NCBI RefSeq assembly: GCF_019100495.1
Contig: NZ_JAHRVA010000001.1
Span: 1,060,597 to 1,124,596, forward strand
DNA length: 64,000 bases
Direction of reading: 5' to 3'
From: Falsochrobactrum tianjinense
GTDB lineage: Bacteria > Pseudomonadota > Alphaproteobacteria > Rhizobiales > Rhizobiaceae
A model generated the notes under the pieces. That model had not been told where the DNA came from, ran no database searches, and saw only the letters and a list, made by a program, of their open reading frames with translations. The position numbers and the translations under genes were made by a program. The stretch's first letter is position 1. Each line of letters opens with the position of its first letter. This document shows positions 55,601-64,000 of the stretch, piece after piece.

Positions 55601-56044
55601 ATCATCAACGAACCACGACTGGCAAAAATTGTTTCCAGTACACCGGACAGTGGCGGCACAAGTCTCAATCAGGCAGTGAAGCGTAATCTCGATGTTTCGC
55701 GTGTCGATATTGAGCGCGGGTTTTCCCTGATCGAAAAGGGGGAAGACTATCTCAAGCTTTCCAGAGGTGTGGTGCGCGGTCCCTCTGTCGGAACCACTTT
55801 TCAGGGCACGCTTTACGATGCCAAGGGAGATATGTCGATTACCGGAACATTCATGCCTGCTTATGGAGTGAACCGTATTTTCGGAGAAGTGCCGATTTTC
55901 GGGGCCTTGCTGGGCAATGGCCGCGATCGCGGCTTGCTTGGCATTACTTTCAAGCTTGAGGGAAACGCCAAGCAGCCGCAGGTCATCGTCAATCCGATTT
56001 CCATCATTGCGCCTGGCATTTTCCGCTCGATTTTTGAATTCTGA
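52616..56044 (+). CDS. AsmA/DUF3971-family large envelope protein
   Basis: A 1142-residue protein with a short cytoplasmic basic start, one membrane helix (about 45-68) and a long periplasmic beta-rich region. It shows the DUF3971 character (RVAELEVDGATFDVPEQEG and the repeated FxIxGxxP patterns) and an AsmA_2-type C-terminal segment (GEVPIFGALLGNGRDRGLLGITFKLEG...NPISIIAPGIFRSIFEF). AsmA-like proteins (YhdP, TamB and relatives) transport or buffer phospholipids across the periplasm; the exact role here is unknown. It starts at a TTG at 52616 with only a weak ribosome binding site, so the start is uncertain. Terminator behind it. Confidence 0.88.
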   Translation: MTGRPSKIRFSKRELKRIERLAEEGAAGVVQTPFRSRRSFLSLCSHAFLSLCIILILLGGAGFVVLREGVNSNLLRDEAQKGLIDILGPKASASIGSAALSLDGNSLVAMEAQDVSIFDPEQGIEIRNIESVRLGLAPLPLLTGTLRVAELEVDGATFDVPEQEGAGFWKSLPYDKRGFIDFDAVSEEIFAAMRRNLELLRDQNTQAIGLMNSTIRFKTGDTIQSLQVQKLRLLENSGKIAIEGAVVWNGKTIILSGNIDRKDQKNDLEAFQLDIRNIPVDLGSPEEVAPIIGNRVNPAHFELDGNATLRLSGQAAKGDEPERLTAEVEIGSIDMQLGKVEGVRGRSLLRLEHAVGSGKIEIRPSHLELGGLQVQFNGAFGPEPEAENNRAGTGYRFEVLTSSATSMPTESSGPQLSFGARIAGRFLADQQRIQFSGLDVKTATGELYGQGSMGFGNGSPEMIFMLRIPHMPVADAKHLWPIDVADGAREWVLKNLFGGTLTDSRIDISLAGGRFNGPGLPPPLMRDEIKADFNISDTRFDVIGELPPVRDVDGTISVRGAHATINLQKGVAYTADNRQATVTDGTLIIPWGPQRPVIADLDLTVSGEAAAIAEIAGKKPIDILKNIPFKPKDVTGDVSSRVKVAFAVSKGAPPGTLKWNADIGFSGLAISQRVGGSMVSEATGNIKIDQAAAIITADARLDGVPAKISMTEPVDRSGPVKQDQKIRLEIDDKSRGRILPDLDGVLSGPLIVDLGMKEGDKRHVQADLSKTQISLPWLGWRKGSGVPAKLTFDLIENGEGNFDIRNLVLTGDTFGAKGGLSIVDGNLQSANFSEMRLNRSDRLSVKAARNSGGYRISVKGTQFDARSLIKQVSDLDKKSVEAERSNVRLVVSAQIDEVSGFHDEKLRNVAVSYEKAGSKVSGMSINALTSSGQSFVATNNDQGDARSISLQSNDAGAVLRFFDFYDKIRGGKITVGLTGQGNGPLSGQIDARDFAIINEPRLAKIVSSTPDSGGTSLNQAVKRNLDVSRVDIERGFSLIEKGEDYLKLSRGVVRGPSVGTTFQGTLYDAKGDMSITGTFMPAYGVNRIFGEVPIFGALLGNGRDRGLLGITFKLEGNAKQPQVIVNPISIIAPGIFRSIFEF

Positions 56045-56070
56045 CCAAGAATCCGGGAGCCATGCCAAAA

Positions 56071-56099
56071 ATAAAGCCGGGCTGTCCCGGCTTTATTGT
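56071..56099. terminator. Bidirectional terminator between the AsmA-like gene and tyrS
   Basis: Perfect 11-bp stem ATAAAGCCGGG/CCCGGCTTTAT (56071-56081 with 56086-56096), four-base loop. A-tract on one side and T-tract on the other suit convergent genes. Confidence 0.85.
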
Positions 56100-56117
56100 T
56101 TCATCTCGTTGAAATCA

Positions 56118-57371
56118 TCAGGCGGGGCGAATCAGCACATGGCGCTTCTTGCCCAGAGAGACCTTGATGACACCCTGATCGTTGAGAACGGTCGAGTTGA
56201 TGATCATGCGCGGATCGCTGACGGGGTCGTCATTGATACGCACCGCACCGCCTTCGATGTGACGGCGTGCTTCGCCATTGGTGGTACACATCTCCGCCAG
56301 AACCATCAGTGCCAGAACACCAATTCCTTCGTTGAGGGTGGCCTTGTGAACGCCGACCGTCGGCAGATTGCTCGACAATTCGCCTTCCTCGAAGGTCTTT
56401 CTCGCGGTCTCGGCGGCTTCTTCGGCGGCATCACGGCCATGTAGGATGGCAGTAATTTCCGTTGCCAGTACCTTTTTTGCCTCGTTGATTTCAGCACCGC
56501 CCAGCGCGGCTAGCTTGGCGATTTCGTCCAGCGGCAAGGTCGTATAGAGCTTGAGAAAGCGTTCTACGTCTGCATCTTCGGTATTGCGCCAGTATTGCCA
56601 GAAATCATAGGCGCTGAGCATATCGGCATTGAGCCAGATCGCCCCGCCCAGGGATTTGCCCATTTTCTGGCCGGATGCGGTGGTCAGCAAGGGCGAGGTG
56701 AGGGCGTAAAGCTGGGGCGTGCCCATGCGGTGGCCAAGGTCGATGCCGTTGACAATATTGCCCCACTGATCCGAGCCCCCCATCTGAAGGCGCATGTCAT
56801 AACGCTTGCTCAATTCGACAAAGTCGTAAGCTTGCAGGATCATGTAATTGAATTCGAGGAACGAGAGCGACTGCTCACGCTCAAGACGCAGCTTCACCGA
56901 ATCAAACGAAAGCATCCGGTTGACCGAGAAATGACGACCTACATCACGCAGGAATTCGAGATAGTTGATATCGCGGAGCCAGTCGGCATTGTTGACCATC
57001 AGTGCGTCGGTCGGACCATCGCCAAAGGTCAGGTAGTTCGCAAAAACACGCTGAATGCCGGCAATATTTTCGGCAATCGTGTCTTCGGTCATCAGCTTGC
57101 GCGCTTCGTCCTTGAAGGATGGATCGCCCACCATGCCAGTACCGCCACCCATAAGGGTTACGGGCTTGTGGCCGGTCTGCTGGAGCCAGTGAAGCATCAT
57201 AATCTGGATCAGCCCGCCAGCGTGAAGGCTTGGCGCTGTAGGGTCGAAGCCGATATAGGCGGTCACGGTTTCCTTGGCCAACAATTCGTCCAGACCGCTT
57301 TCATCGGAGATTTGATGAATGAAGCCGCGCTCGGAAAGCGTGCGAAGAAAATCGGATTTGAAACCGGACAT
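56118..57371 (-). CDS. tyrS: Tyrosyl-tRNA synthetase
   Basis: A 417-residue class I synthetase that charges tRNA-Tyr. The substrate-binding start [18 protein letters not shown] (HIGH region as HAGG) and the [16 protein letters not shown] segment are typical, the KMSKS loop reads KMGKS, and an S4 RNA-binding domain lies at the C-terminus (about 350-410). The start is the ATG at 57371. It is divergent from anmK, with 114 bases and an inverted repeat between. Confidence 0.96.
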   Translation of the reverse strand: MSGFKSDFLRTLSERGFIHQISDESGLDELLAKETVTAYIGFDPTAPSLHAGGLIQIMMLHWLQQTGHKPVTLMGGGTGMVGDPSFKDEARKLMTEDTIAENIAGIQRVFANYLTFGDGPTDALMVNNADWLRDINYLEFLRDVGRHFSVNRMLSFDSVKLRLEREQSLSFLEFNYMILQAYDFVELSKRYDMRLQMGGSDQWGNIVNGIDLGHRMGTPQLYALTSPLLTTASGQKMGKSLGGAIWLNADMLSAYDFWQYWRNTEDADVERFLKLYTTLPLDEIAKLAALGGAEINEAKKVLATEITAILHGRDAAEEAAETARKTFEEGELSSNLPTVGVHKATLNEGIGVLALMVLAEMCTTNGEARRHIEGGAVRINDDPVSDPRMIINSTVLNDQGVIKVSLGKKRHVLIRPA

Positions 57372-57485
57372 GCCCTTTTCCTGACTGATGAGGCGAGATT
57401 GTAATTGGCGGTAAGTAAGTGCTTACTGCATTGAGATATTTTGCCTTTAACATCATTTAACCGGGAATAACAAGGAAACTCCCGT
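57372..57485. promoter_or_regulatory. Divergent region between tyrS and anmK with an inverted repeat
   Basis: Contains the inverted repeat AGTAAG-TG-CTTACT at 57414-57427 and a TTAA-N6-TTAAC at 57447-57461, one spacer base short of a CtrA site. It must hold both promoters. Confidence 0.4.
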
Positions 57486-58607
57486 ATGAGCAATCTAAAA
57501 CGCGCCATAGGTCTGATGAGCGGAACTTCGATGGACGGTATCGACATCGCGCTATTGACCACCGATGGCGAAAACCGCGTCGAGCGCGGCCCCTCCCATG
57601 CAATGTCCTATTCGGACGGGTTTCGTGCGCGATTGAAGGCGGCGCTCCTTGACGCGCGGAGCATTGCCGAACGCGCTGACCGTCCCGGTATTCTGCAACG
57701 GCTGGAGCGCGACCTGACTTTGCTTCATGCCGTGGCCATTCAGGATTTTCTTCACGAATACGGGCTGAAGCCCGAGGAGATCGACGTCATCGGCTTTCAT
57801 GGCCAGACGGTTTTACATCGACCGCAGGAGGCTCTTACCGTGCAACTTGGCGATGGCGCTCTGCTGGCCTCAGAGACGCGCATCCCTGTAATCTATGACA
57901 TGCGTGCGGAAGATATGCGCAATGGAGGCGAAGGCGCCCCCCTGATCCCTGCCTATCATACGGCTCTGTCCGCAAATCTGCCAATTGGTCTCGAAGGCCC
58001 GGTCGTGTTCGTCAATATTGGCGGAATATCCAATCTGACCTATGTGGGTGAAGATGGCGCGCTGATCGCCTACGATAGCGGTCCGGGCAATATGCTGATC
58101 GATCAATGGATGGAATTGCACGAGCAGGGCAGTTTTGACGCGGGCGGAGCGGTCGCAATGAGCGGCCATGTGGTTGGGAATATCGCCAATCGCTATCTTG
58201 ATCACGAGTTTTTCAAGGGCAATCGCCGTCGCTCTCTGGACCGGGGAGATTTCACGGTGCCTGCCAGGGAAGAAATGTCCATGGTGAATGGCGCGCGTAC
58301 GCTGGCTTTTGTGAGTGCCGCCGCGATCCTGCGTTCGGCATCTCATCTGCCTGCGACGCCGCGCACCTATATTGTCAGCGGTGGCGGACGCAAGAATCAG
58401 GCCATCATGGCCGAGTTTTCAGCACTTGCCCAATGCGACGATGCTCGGGTTATCGACGCTGATAATGCTGGCTTTGACGGCGATGCGATGGAAGCGGAGG
58501 CTTGGGCCTATCTGGCCGTTCGCTCGTTACGGGGCTTGCCTTTGACCTATCCTTCGACCACTGGCTGCGACAGGTCGGTTTCAGGCGGTGTTTTGGTTGC
58601 GCCATAA
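57486..58607 (+). CDS. anmK: Anhydro-N-acetylmuramic acid kinase
   Basis: A 373-residue kinase that opens and phosphorylates 1,6-anhydro-MurNAc in peptidoglycan recycling, feeding NagZ-linked salvage. The family start [16 protein letters not shown] at residues about 8-24, the [10 protein letters not shown] segment and the phosphate-binding [14 protein letters not shown] and VSGGGRKN are all present. The start is the ATG at 57486. NagZ, which produces its substrate, is at 12925-13944. A hairpin follows that mostly suits the minus-strand neighbour. Confidence 0.96.
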   Translation: MSNLKRAIGLMSGTSMDGIDIALLTTDGENRVERGPSHAMSYSDGFRARLKAALLDARSIAERADRPGILQRLERDLTLLHAVAIQDFLHEYGLKPEEIDVIGFHGQTVLHRPQEALTVQLGDGALLASETRIPVIYDMRAEDMRNGGEGAPLIPAYHTALSANLPIGLEGPVVFVNIGGISNLTYVGEDGALIAYDSGPGNMLIDQWMELHEQGSFDAGGAVAMSGHVVGNIANRYLDHEFFKGNRRRSLDRGDFTVPAREEMSMVNGARTLAFVSAAAILRSASHLPATPRTYIVSGGGRKNQAIMAEFSALAQCDDARVIDADNAGFDGDAMEAEAWAYLAVRSLRGLPLTYPSTTGCDRSVSGGVLVAP

Positions 58608-58632
58608 AAAACCGGCGGGAAAACCCGCCGGA
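58606..58632 (-). terminator. Terminator on the hydrolase side of the anmK junction
   Basis: Perfect 8-bp stem CCGGCGGG/CCCGCCGG (58612-58619 with 58624-58631), four-base loop. On the minus strand it is followed by TTTTTT, so it ends the alpha/beta hydrolase transcript. Confidence 0.75.
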
Positions 58633-58653
58633 ATGTTCTTTTGATGATCGCGC

Positions 58654-59328
58654 TTAACGCAGGCGTTTAGGACGCACTTCGACCAGTTCGCCCGCAAGAC
58701 GGCGGTCGAGATATTCCGAGCATTCCTCGATCAGTTGATCGCCGAGGCCGGAAAAGAAATGATTGGCGCCAACAAGCGTATTCTGGGTGATGGTGATGCC
58801 CTTCTGTGACTTGAGCTTGTCAACGAGCGTCTGCACATCCTTCGGTGGTGCAACCTTGTCCTGATCGCCGTGGATGATAAGCCCGGAAGACGGGCAGGGC
58901 GCCAGAAACGAAAAATCGTAGATATTGGGCTGCGGCGCGATCGACATAAAGCCTTCGATTTCCGGGCGGCGCATCAGAAGCTGCATGCCGATCCACGCAC
59001 CGAAAGAATAACCGGCCACCCAGCAGGTTTTGGAATCTGGATGCAGGGCCTGAACCCAGTCCAGTGCACTTGCGGCGTCCGAAAGCTCGCCCGCTCCGTG
59101 GTCGAACTCGCCCTGGCTGCGGCCAATACTGCGGAAATTGAAACGCAAGGTCGTGAAACCGCGTTGCTGGAACATATAAAACAGATCGTAGACGATCTTG
59201 TTATTCATTGTCCCGCCGAACTGTGGATGCGGATGCAAGATCAGGGCGATCGGCGCATTCTTTTCCCTGGAAGGCTGATAGCGGCCTTCGAGACGCCCTG
59301 CAGGCCCGTTGAAGATGACTTCTGGCAT
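58654..59328 (-). CDS. Alpha/beta hydrolase
   Basis: A 224-residue hydrolase of the dienelactone/prolyl-oligopeptidase-like class. The nucleophile elbow GYSFGAWIGMQLL places the catalytic serine at about 107; an aspartate in IIHGDQDKVAPP and a histidine in GANHFF complete the triad. The natural substrate is unknown; related proteins are often annotated as carboxymethylenebutenolidase-like or 'alpha/beta hydrolase' without assay. The start is the ATG at 59328. It is divergent from the cysteine desulfurase gene with 193 bases between. Confidence 0.87.
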   Translation of the reverse strand: MPEVIFNGPAGRLEGRYQPSREKNAPIALILHPHPQFGGTMNNKIVYDLFYMFQQRGFTTLRFNFRSIGRSQGEFDHGAGELSDAASALDWVQALHPDSKTCWVAGYSFGAWIGMQLLMRRPEIEGFMSIAPQPNIYDFSFLAPCPSSGLIIHGDQDKVAPPKDVQTLVDKLKSQKGITITQNTLVGANHFFSGLGDQLIEECSEYLDRRLAGELVEVRPKRLR

Positions 59329-59521
59329 GTTTACTCCGCTCGTAACCGGAAGATCGGCTCCGAGGCGGTGCGCTTGACGTGAGGTCGCACCGCTTCTAGA
59401 ACCGTTTTGAAATTACTATAGACTGAACCAGGTTCAGTAGCTGAAATGGCTTAATAGGCTTTTCCTGATTGAAAATTCAAGAAAATTGCGTTCGTAGCCG
59501 TCTGCTTAGGAGATAAGATCG

Positions 59522-60688
59522 GTGATCGCGACCGGCAAGAGGCTTTATCTGGATTATAATGCCAGCGCGCCTTTGCTCGATGAAGCACGCAAGGCGGTCA
59601 TCGAGGCATTGGAGATAACAGGCAATCCATCGTCCGTGCACAGGGAAGGTCGTGCCGCGCGCGCGCTGGTGGAAGCGGCGCGGCGAAACGTGGCGGCACT
59701 GGTCAATGCCAGAGCAGATCATGTCTTTTTCACATCGGGGGCAACAGAAGCTGCTTCCACCATGTTGACGCCTCATTTTATGATGGGCCGCGCGCCGGTG
59801 CGGATGTCGCATCTTTATGTCGGCGCGACCGAGCATCCCTGCATGATCGCGGGCGGCCAGTTCGCACCTGAAAACATTACCATGCTCCCCGTCGATGAAA
59901 ACGGCATCTTGCGGCTGGATGTGTTGCAGGAAGTATTGCAAGCCCATGACAAGGCCACCGGACTGCCGCTTGTTGCCGTGCAGGCAGCCAATAATGAAAC
60001 GGGTGTGGTGCAGCCGATAGCCCGGATTGCGGCATTGGTGAAGGCGTCGGGCGGCGTCTATATTATCGATGCGGTTCAGGCGGCAGGACGGATTAAATTA
60101 GATATTACAGATAATTGCGGAGATTATCTCATAATTTCCTCACACAAGATCGGCGGCCCGAAGGGCGTCGGCGCTGTTATTGCTGTCTCCGATCTGATGA
60201 TGCCGCGTGCGCTGGTGCGCGGCGGCGGGCAGGAAAAGGGGCATCGTGCTGGCACCGAAGCGCTACCGCTTATTGCGGGTTTTGGTGCCGCAGCCGGGCA
60301 GGCGCTGGCTCGGCTGGCTGGCGCTGGCTGGTCTCCCGCGATGCGTGACCGATTGGAGGCAGGGTTGATGCGGATCGCGCCCCGCGCCCTCATTCATGGC
60401 AGGAAGGCCGAGCGGCTTGCGAATACCACCTTCTTTTCCCTCGAAGGGCAAAAAGCCGAGACAGTGCAGATCGCATTCGATCTGGCGGGCGTAGCCCTTT
60501 CGGCCGGTTCCGCCTGTTCATCGGGCAAGGTAGGCCCAAGCCATGTGCTGGCGGCGATGGGCCATGAAGACGGCCCCGGCGCCGTCCGCATTTCGCTGTC
60601 CCCTGATGCGTCAGAGGAAACAATTGATCGCTTTCTCGAAATCCTACGCGGGATTGTGGAGCGACATGAGCGCTCTAAAGCGGGCTGA
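59522..60688 (+). CDS. Cysteine desulfurase family protein
   Basis: A 388-residue PLP enzyme that removes sulfur from cysteine for Fe-S cluster synthesis. The cofactor lysine is Lys209 in SSHKIGGPKGVGAVI and the persulfide cysteine Cys332 in SAGSACSSGKVGPSHVL, the loop of NifS/IscS-type (group I) enzymes. An AGGAG precedes the GTG start at 59522 by nine bases. It is upstream of sufB, 195 bases away, so it may supply sulfur to the Suf scaffold; a separate SufS may lie downstream of sufD beyond the window. Confidence 0.92.
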   Translation: MIATGKRLYLDYNASAPLLDEARKAVIEALEITGNPSSVHREGRAARALVEAARRNVAALVNARADHVFFTSGATEAASTMLTPHFMMGRAPVRMSHLYVGATEHPCMIAGGQFAPENITMLPVDENGILRLDVLQEVLQAHDKATGLPLVAVQAANNETGVVQPIARIAALVKASGGVYIIDAVQAAGRIKLDITDNCGDYLIISSHKIGGPKGVGAVIAVSDLMMPRALVRGGGQEKGHRAGTEALPLIAGFGAAAGQALARLAGAGWSPAMRDRLEAGLMRIAPRALIHGRKAERLANTTFFSLEGQKAETVQIAFDLAGVALSAGSACSSGKVGPSHVLAAMGHEDGPGAVRISLSPDASEETIDRFLEILRGIVERHERSKAG

Positions 60689-60883
60689 AAGCGCCTTTCG
60701 GCGCGGGCGCATAAATTATTCTTGAATTTTTGGGGCAAATTTTAGCGTTGACGCTTGAAATTTAGTTTAGAGAGGTTTTAAAGAAGGACTACGCGCACTA
60801 TATGTGGTGACGATAGCGCAACTATCATTGCCCTGACGTTTGCAACTGTCGGCCCTTGAACCCGACGAGGATGGAGAACGCCA
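60689..60883 (+). promoter_or_regulatory. AT-rich region upstream of sufB, candidate iron-dependent operator
   Basis: A 195-base gap with an imperfect inverted repeat at 60737-60763 (AAATTTTAGCG and CGCTTGAAATTT around TTGA). Rhizobial suf operons are known targets of iron regulators such as RirA and Irr, but I cannot match this to their consensus with confidence. Confidence 0.4.
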
Positions 60884-62407
60884 ATGCCTGCTGTGCAGGA
60901 GACCATTGATCAGGTCCGCAGTTTAGATGTGGACCAGTATAAATACGGTTTCGAGACCGAGATTGAAGTCGACAAGGCCCCCAAGGGCCTCAACGAAGAC
61001 ATTATCCGTTTTATCTCAGCCAAGAAGAACGAGCCGGAATGGATGCTGGAATGGCGCCTGAAGGCTTATGAGCGCTGGCTGACTATGGAAGAGCCTGGCT
61101 GGGCGCGGGTCGATTATCCGAAGATCGATTTCCAGGACGCCTATTATTATGCCGCGCCGATAAACCAGGCAGGGCCGACGTCGCTTGATGAAGTCGATCC
61201 CGAACTGCTCAGAACCTATGAAAAGCTTGGTATTCCCTTGCGCGAGCAGGAAATTCTGGCTGGCGTGCGTAAGCAGGGCGAGCCGAGCGAAATCGACGGC
61301 AACCCTTCGGACAATGTCTATGCTTCGGGGCGTGTCGCGGTTGATGCCGTATTCGACAGTGTATCCGTCGTTACGACTTTTAAGGAAGAGCTCGCCAAGG
61401 CTGGCGTGATCTTCTGCTCGATTTCCGAAGCGATTCGGGAACATCCCGAACTGGTGCAGAAATATCTCGCATCGGTCGTGCCGGTATCGGATAACTATTA
61501 TGCGACCCTCAATTCGGCTGTCTTTACGGATGGTTCGTTCGTCTATGTTCCCAAGGGCGTTCGCTGCCCGATGGAGCTTTCGACTTATTTCCGCATTAAT
61601 GAGCGCAATACGGGTCAGTTCGAACGTACGCTCATCATTGCCGAGGAAGGCTCTTACGTTTCCTATCTCGAAGGCTGCACCGCGCCACAGCGCGATGAAA
61701 ACCAGCTTCACGCGGCAGTCGTGGAACTGATCGCGCTCGAAAACGCAGAAATCAAGTATTCGACAGTTCAGAACTGGTATCCGGGCGACAGCCAGGGCAA
61801 GGGCGGAATCTACAATTTCGTCACCAAGCGCGGCGATTGCCGTGGTGATAATTCCAAGATTTCATGGACGCAGGTCGAGACCGGCTCCGCAGTGACCTGG
61901 AAATATCCCTCCTGCATTCTGCGCGGCGACAATTCGCGCGGCGAGTTCTATTCGATTGCCGTCTCCAACGGCTATCAGCAGATCGACAGTGGCACCAAGA
62001 TGATCCACCTTGGCAAGAACACGTCGAGCCGCATCATTTCCAAGGGTATTTCGGCAGGCAATTCTTCCAATACCTATCGCGGACAGGTTTCTGCCCATCG
62101 CAAGGCGGAGAATGCGCGTAACTTCACGCAGTGCGACTCGCTCCTGATCGGCAACGATTGCGGTGCGCATACAGTGCCCTATATCGAAGCCAAGAATGCT
62201 ACGGCACATTTCGAACATGAAGCGACCACCTCGAAGATTTCCGAAGACCAGCTCTTCTATGTGATGCAGCGCGGTATTCCGGAAGAAGAGGCGATTGCCC
62301 TGATCGTCAGTGGCTTCGTGAAGGAAGTTATTCAGGAACTGCCGATGGAATTCGCCGTCGAGGCGCAAAAACTGATCGGCATCTCACTTGAGGGCAGCGT
62401 CGGTTGA
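60884..62407 (+). CDS. sufB: Fe-S cluster assembly scaffold SufB
   Basis: A 507-residue scaffold subunit of the SufBCD complex. The beta-helix core carries the family [21 protein letters not shown] segment, [20 protein letters not shown], and the C-terminal [36 protein letters not shown] region with conserved cysteine, histidine and glutamate residues expected at the cluster. The length is normal. The start is the ATG at 60884 with GGAG upstream. It is followed by sufC after 124 bases and sufD, forming a suf operon. Confidence 0.97.
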   Translation: MPAVQETIDQVRSLDVDQYKYGFETEIEVDKAPKGLNEDIIRFISAKKNEPEWMLEWRLKAYERWLTMEEPGWARVDYPKIDFQDAYYYAAPINQAGPTSLDEVDPELLRTYEKLGIPLREQEILAGVRKQGEPSEIDGNPSDNVYASGRVAVDAVFDSVSVVTTFKEELAKAGVIFCSISEAIREHPELVQKYLASVVPVSDNYYATLNSAVFTDGSFVYVPKGVRCPMELSTYFRINERNTGQFERTLIIAEEGSYVSYLEGCTAPQRDENQLHAAVVELIALENAEIKYSTVQNWYPGDSQGKGGIYNFVTKRGDCRGDNSKISWTQVETGSAVTWKYPSCILRGDNSRGEFYSIAVSNGYQQIDSGTKMIHLGKNTSSRIISKGISAGNSSNTYRGQVSAHRKAENARNFTQCDSLLIGNDCGAHTVPYIEAKNATAHFEHEATTSKISEDQLFYVMQRGIPEEEAIALIVSGFVKEVIQELPMEFAVEAQKLIGISLEGSVG

Positions 62408-62531
62408 TCCGGCGCGCTTCTGCTGCCTTTCCGCATATGATTTTTCTGGCCGGTTTTACTGGCACGAGCGATTTCCGGAAAAGTTAAAATGGTTTTCCGG
62501 TGAAACCGCATAAAGATACAAGGTTATACCC

Positions 62532-63287
62532 ATGCTTGAGATCAAGAACCTTCATGCAAAGATCGCCGACACCGACACGGAAATTATCCGTGGCCTGAAC
62601 CTCACCGTGAACAATGGTGAAGTTGCAGCCATCATGGGCCCCAACGGTTCGGGCAAATCCACCCTGTCCTACATTCTTGCAGGCAGGAGCGATTACGAAG
62701 TGACCGAGGGCGATATTCTTTATAATGGCGAGTCCATTCTGGAACTCGATCCGGCTGAACGCGCTGCCAAGGGCATTTTTCTGGCGTTCCAGTATCCAAT
62801 GGAAATACCGGGCGTGGCCACGATGGAATTCCTGAAGGTGGCGATGAACAGCCAGCGCAAGGCGCGCGGCGAGCCGGAACTGAAAATCCCGGAGTTTATC
62901 AAGCGCGTCAAGGAAGCTGCCGGCGAACTGAGCATCGATATGAATATGCTCAAGCGCCCCTTGAATGTCGGGTTTTCGGGTGGTGAAAAAAAGCGCGCCG
63001 AAATCCTTCAGATGCAGCTTCTGGAGCCAAAACTTTGCGTGCTTGACGAAACCGACTCCGGTCTGGACATCGACGCTCTGAAGATCGTTTCGGACGGCGT
63101 CAATGCCCTGCGTTCGCCTGATCGCGCGATCATTGTCATCACCCACTATCAGCGCCTGCTCGAATATATCGTGCCGGACGCGGTGCATGTGCTCTATAAG
63201 GGCCAGGTCATCAAGTCGGGCGACAAGAACCTCGCACTTCATCTTGAAGAAAATGGATATGCCGATCTGATCGGCGAAGCTGCCTAA
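62532..63287 (+). CDS. sufC: Fe-S cluster assembly ATPase SufC
   Basis: A 251-residue ABC-type ATPase of SufBCD. Walker A is GPNGSGKST at residues 36-44, the signature loop FSGGEKKRAEI and Walker B LCVLDETDSGLDID are complete, and the switch histidine is in IVITHYQRLL. It drives SufBCD conformational changes. The start is the ATG at 62532. The stop is 15 bases before the sufD start, with AAGGAGG between them, so they are coupled. Confidence 0.97.
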   Translation: MLEIKNLHAKIADTDTEIIRGLNLTVNNGEVAAIMGPNGSGKSTLSYILAGRSDYEVTEGDILYNGESILELDPAERAAKGIFLAFQYPMEIPGVATMEFLKVAMNSQRKARGEPELKIPEFIKRVKEAAGELSIDMNMLKRPLNVGFSGGEKKRAEILQMQLLEPKLCVLDETDSGLDIDALKIVSDGVNALRSPDRAIIVITHYQRLLEYIVPDAVHVLYKGQVIKSGDKNLALHLEENGYADLIGEAA

Positions 63288-63302
63288 GGAGGTATGGATC
63301 AC

Positions 63303-64000
63303 ATGAATATCCAGACCGCACGGTCGCGAACGCCGGCTGAAAGTGCGCTGATTGACAATTTCATTGGCCGCATTGGCGAATTGCCGGGCAGCAGCGATGT
63401 TGCTGTGGCACGCGATACAGCACTTGAAACGCTCAAAATTCATGGCCTTCCGTCGCGCCGTATCGAGAGCTGGCACTACACCGATTTCCGCACGCTGCTG
63501 AAAAACGTGTCGGTATTCGATGCTGCCGCTGGCTCCGACGCGCTTCCTGCTCTTTTGGCCGGATCGTCGATTCTGCCGACCAGCAATGGCGTAGCGCTTG
63601 ATGCGAAGGCACCGGCAGGCGTCTCGCTGACGCCGGTTCGCGATGCATTGAGCGACGGTTCGCTGCTTCCGCAACTCAATATACGCGGCGTTGACGACAC
63701 GATTGGCCAGATTAATACTGCCTATGTCAGCGATGGCTGGGTGATTTCGATCGCTGACGGCACCGAGCTTGAAGCGCCTCTGGAAATCCAGAATATCCAG
63801 AAGTCGGGGCAGGGCCATACGCGCTTTCCGGTGCATATCGGAGCGAATGTCAAGGCAACCATCATCGAACGCCAGTCAGGCGGCGAGGGTGACAGTTTCT
63901 CGACATCGATCAACCATGTCACAGTGAGCGATGGTGCTGAAATCGTGTGGGTCATTCTGCGCGAATTCGGTCAATCGACCCAGCTTGCACAATTCAATGG
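63303..64000 (+). CDS. sufD: Fe-S cluster assembly protein SufD (partial, 3' end beyond the window)
   Basis: The first 232 residues of the SufD partner of SufB and SufC. AAGGAGG lies ten bases before the ATG at 63303 (MNIQTARSRTPAESALIDNF); an in-frame ATG at 63294 is only one base from that signal. The segment GLPSRRIESWHYTDFRTL is the typical SufD N-terminal motif, and the beta-helix begins at about residue 135. The gene continues past the window edge. Confidence 0.95.
   Translation, partial: MNIQTARSRTPAESALIDNFIGRIGELPGSSDVAVARDTALETLKIHGLPSRRIESWHYTDFRTLLKNVSVFDAAAGSDALPALLAGSSILPTSNGVALDAKAPAGVSLTPVRDALSDGSLLPQLNIRGVDDTIGQINTAYVSDGWVISIADGTELEAPLEIQNIQKSGQGHTRFPVHIGANVKATIIERQSGGEGDSFSTSINHVTVSDGAEIVWVILREFGQSTQLAQFN

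Noticed and set aside
62484-63836. 450-codon minus-strand open frame opposite sufC/sufD
   Set aside because: It runs through two well-identified suf genes and shows no family motif; antisense shadow.
1-64000. Search for CRISPR arrays, prophage, integron, IS and rRNA
   Set aside because: I saw no spaced direct repeats, transposase or integrase motifs, phage genes or rRNA sequence anywhere in the window.

Overview
The window reads as a piece of the main chromosome of an alphaproteobacterium of the order Hyphomicrobiales, most likely Brucella (including the former Ochrobactrum). The evidence is recognised proteins and gene order, not a database search: ExoR-type Sel1 regulator, NDUFA12 homologue, one-piece SecDF, RF2 followed on the chromosome by AsmA-like and suf genes, argS-SPOR-nagZ-scpAB-tatABC-serS-surE-pcm-LysM/M23 order, and GTG/TTG starts. 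Coding density is high and the gene content is mostly core. I see no phage, insertion sequence, integrase, CRISPR array or rRNA.

Layout. 1-6.6 kb: cobT, an Lrp regulator, a uracil-DNA glycosylase, a thermonuclease, exoR, xthA, a TerB-like membrane protein and erpA. 6.6-21.7 kb: dgt-like gene and argS, then a long co-directional run covering a large SPOR-domain division-type protein, nagZ, condensin partners scpA/scpB, the Tat translocase tatABC, serS, surE, pcm and an NlpD-like lipoprotein. 21.7-28.2 kb: a DUF815 ATPase, yajC, fused secDF, and two genes whose families include the mitochondrial complex I assembly factors NDUFAF3 and NDUFAF6, converging on trmFO. 28.2-30.6 kb: a DUF1127 mini-gene followed by four hairpins with anti-Shine-Dalgarno loops, then a DUF2157/GDYXXLXY membrane pair. 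30.8-35.8 kb: tRNA-Leu, tig, gatB, a GNAT enzyme, an NDUFA12 homologue and a DUF2155 protein. 35.8-45.5 kb: aat, accC, accB, aroQ, a DsbA-like oxidoreductase, an M48 protease with TPRs, an aminotransferase and rne. 46-52.4 kb: amidase, PBP1A, prfB with a programmed frameshift, a small secreted protein and a Bcp-type peroxiredoxin. 52.6-64 kb: a 1142-residue AsmA-like protein, tyrS, anmK, an alpha/beta hydrolase and the suf operon start (cysteine desulfurase, sufB, sufC, partial sufD).

Functional themes are protein export (TatABC, YajC, SecDF), envelope growth and turnover (SPOR protein, NagZ, NlpD-like factor, amidase, PBP1A, AnmK), translation and tRNA (ArgS, SerS, TyrS, GatB, RF2, TrmFO, Aat, trigger factor), Fe-S assembly (ErpA, Suf) and respiratory complex I (NDUFAF3/6-like, NDUFA12).

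The most interesting non-coding structure is on the minus strand at 28266-28582. A 48-residue DUF1127 protein is followed at once by four stem-loops, each displaying UCCUCCC (two of them the full CCUCCUCCC) in the loop, the last doubling as an intrinsic terminator. This is the architecture of the CcsR/'cuckoo' small RNAs described in Rhodobacter sphaeroides. Just beyond it the trmFO ribosome binding site has its own complementary sequence upstream, so several layers of anti-Shine-Dalgarno control may sit in under 400 bases.
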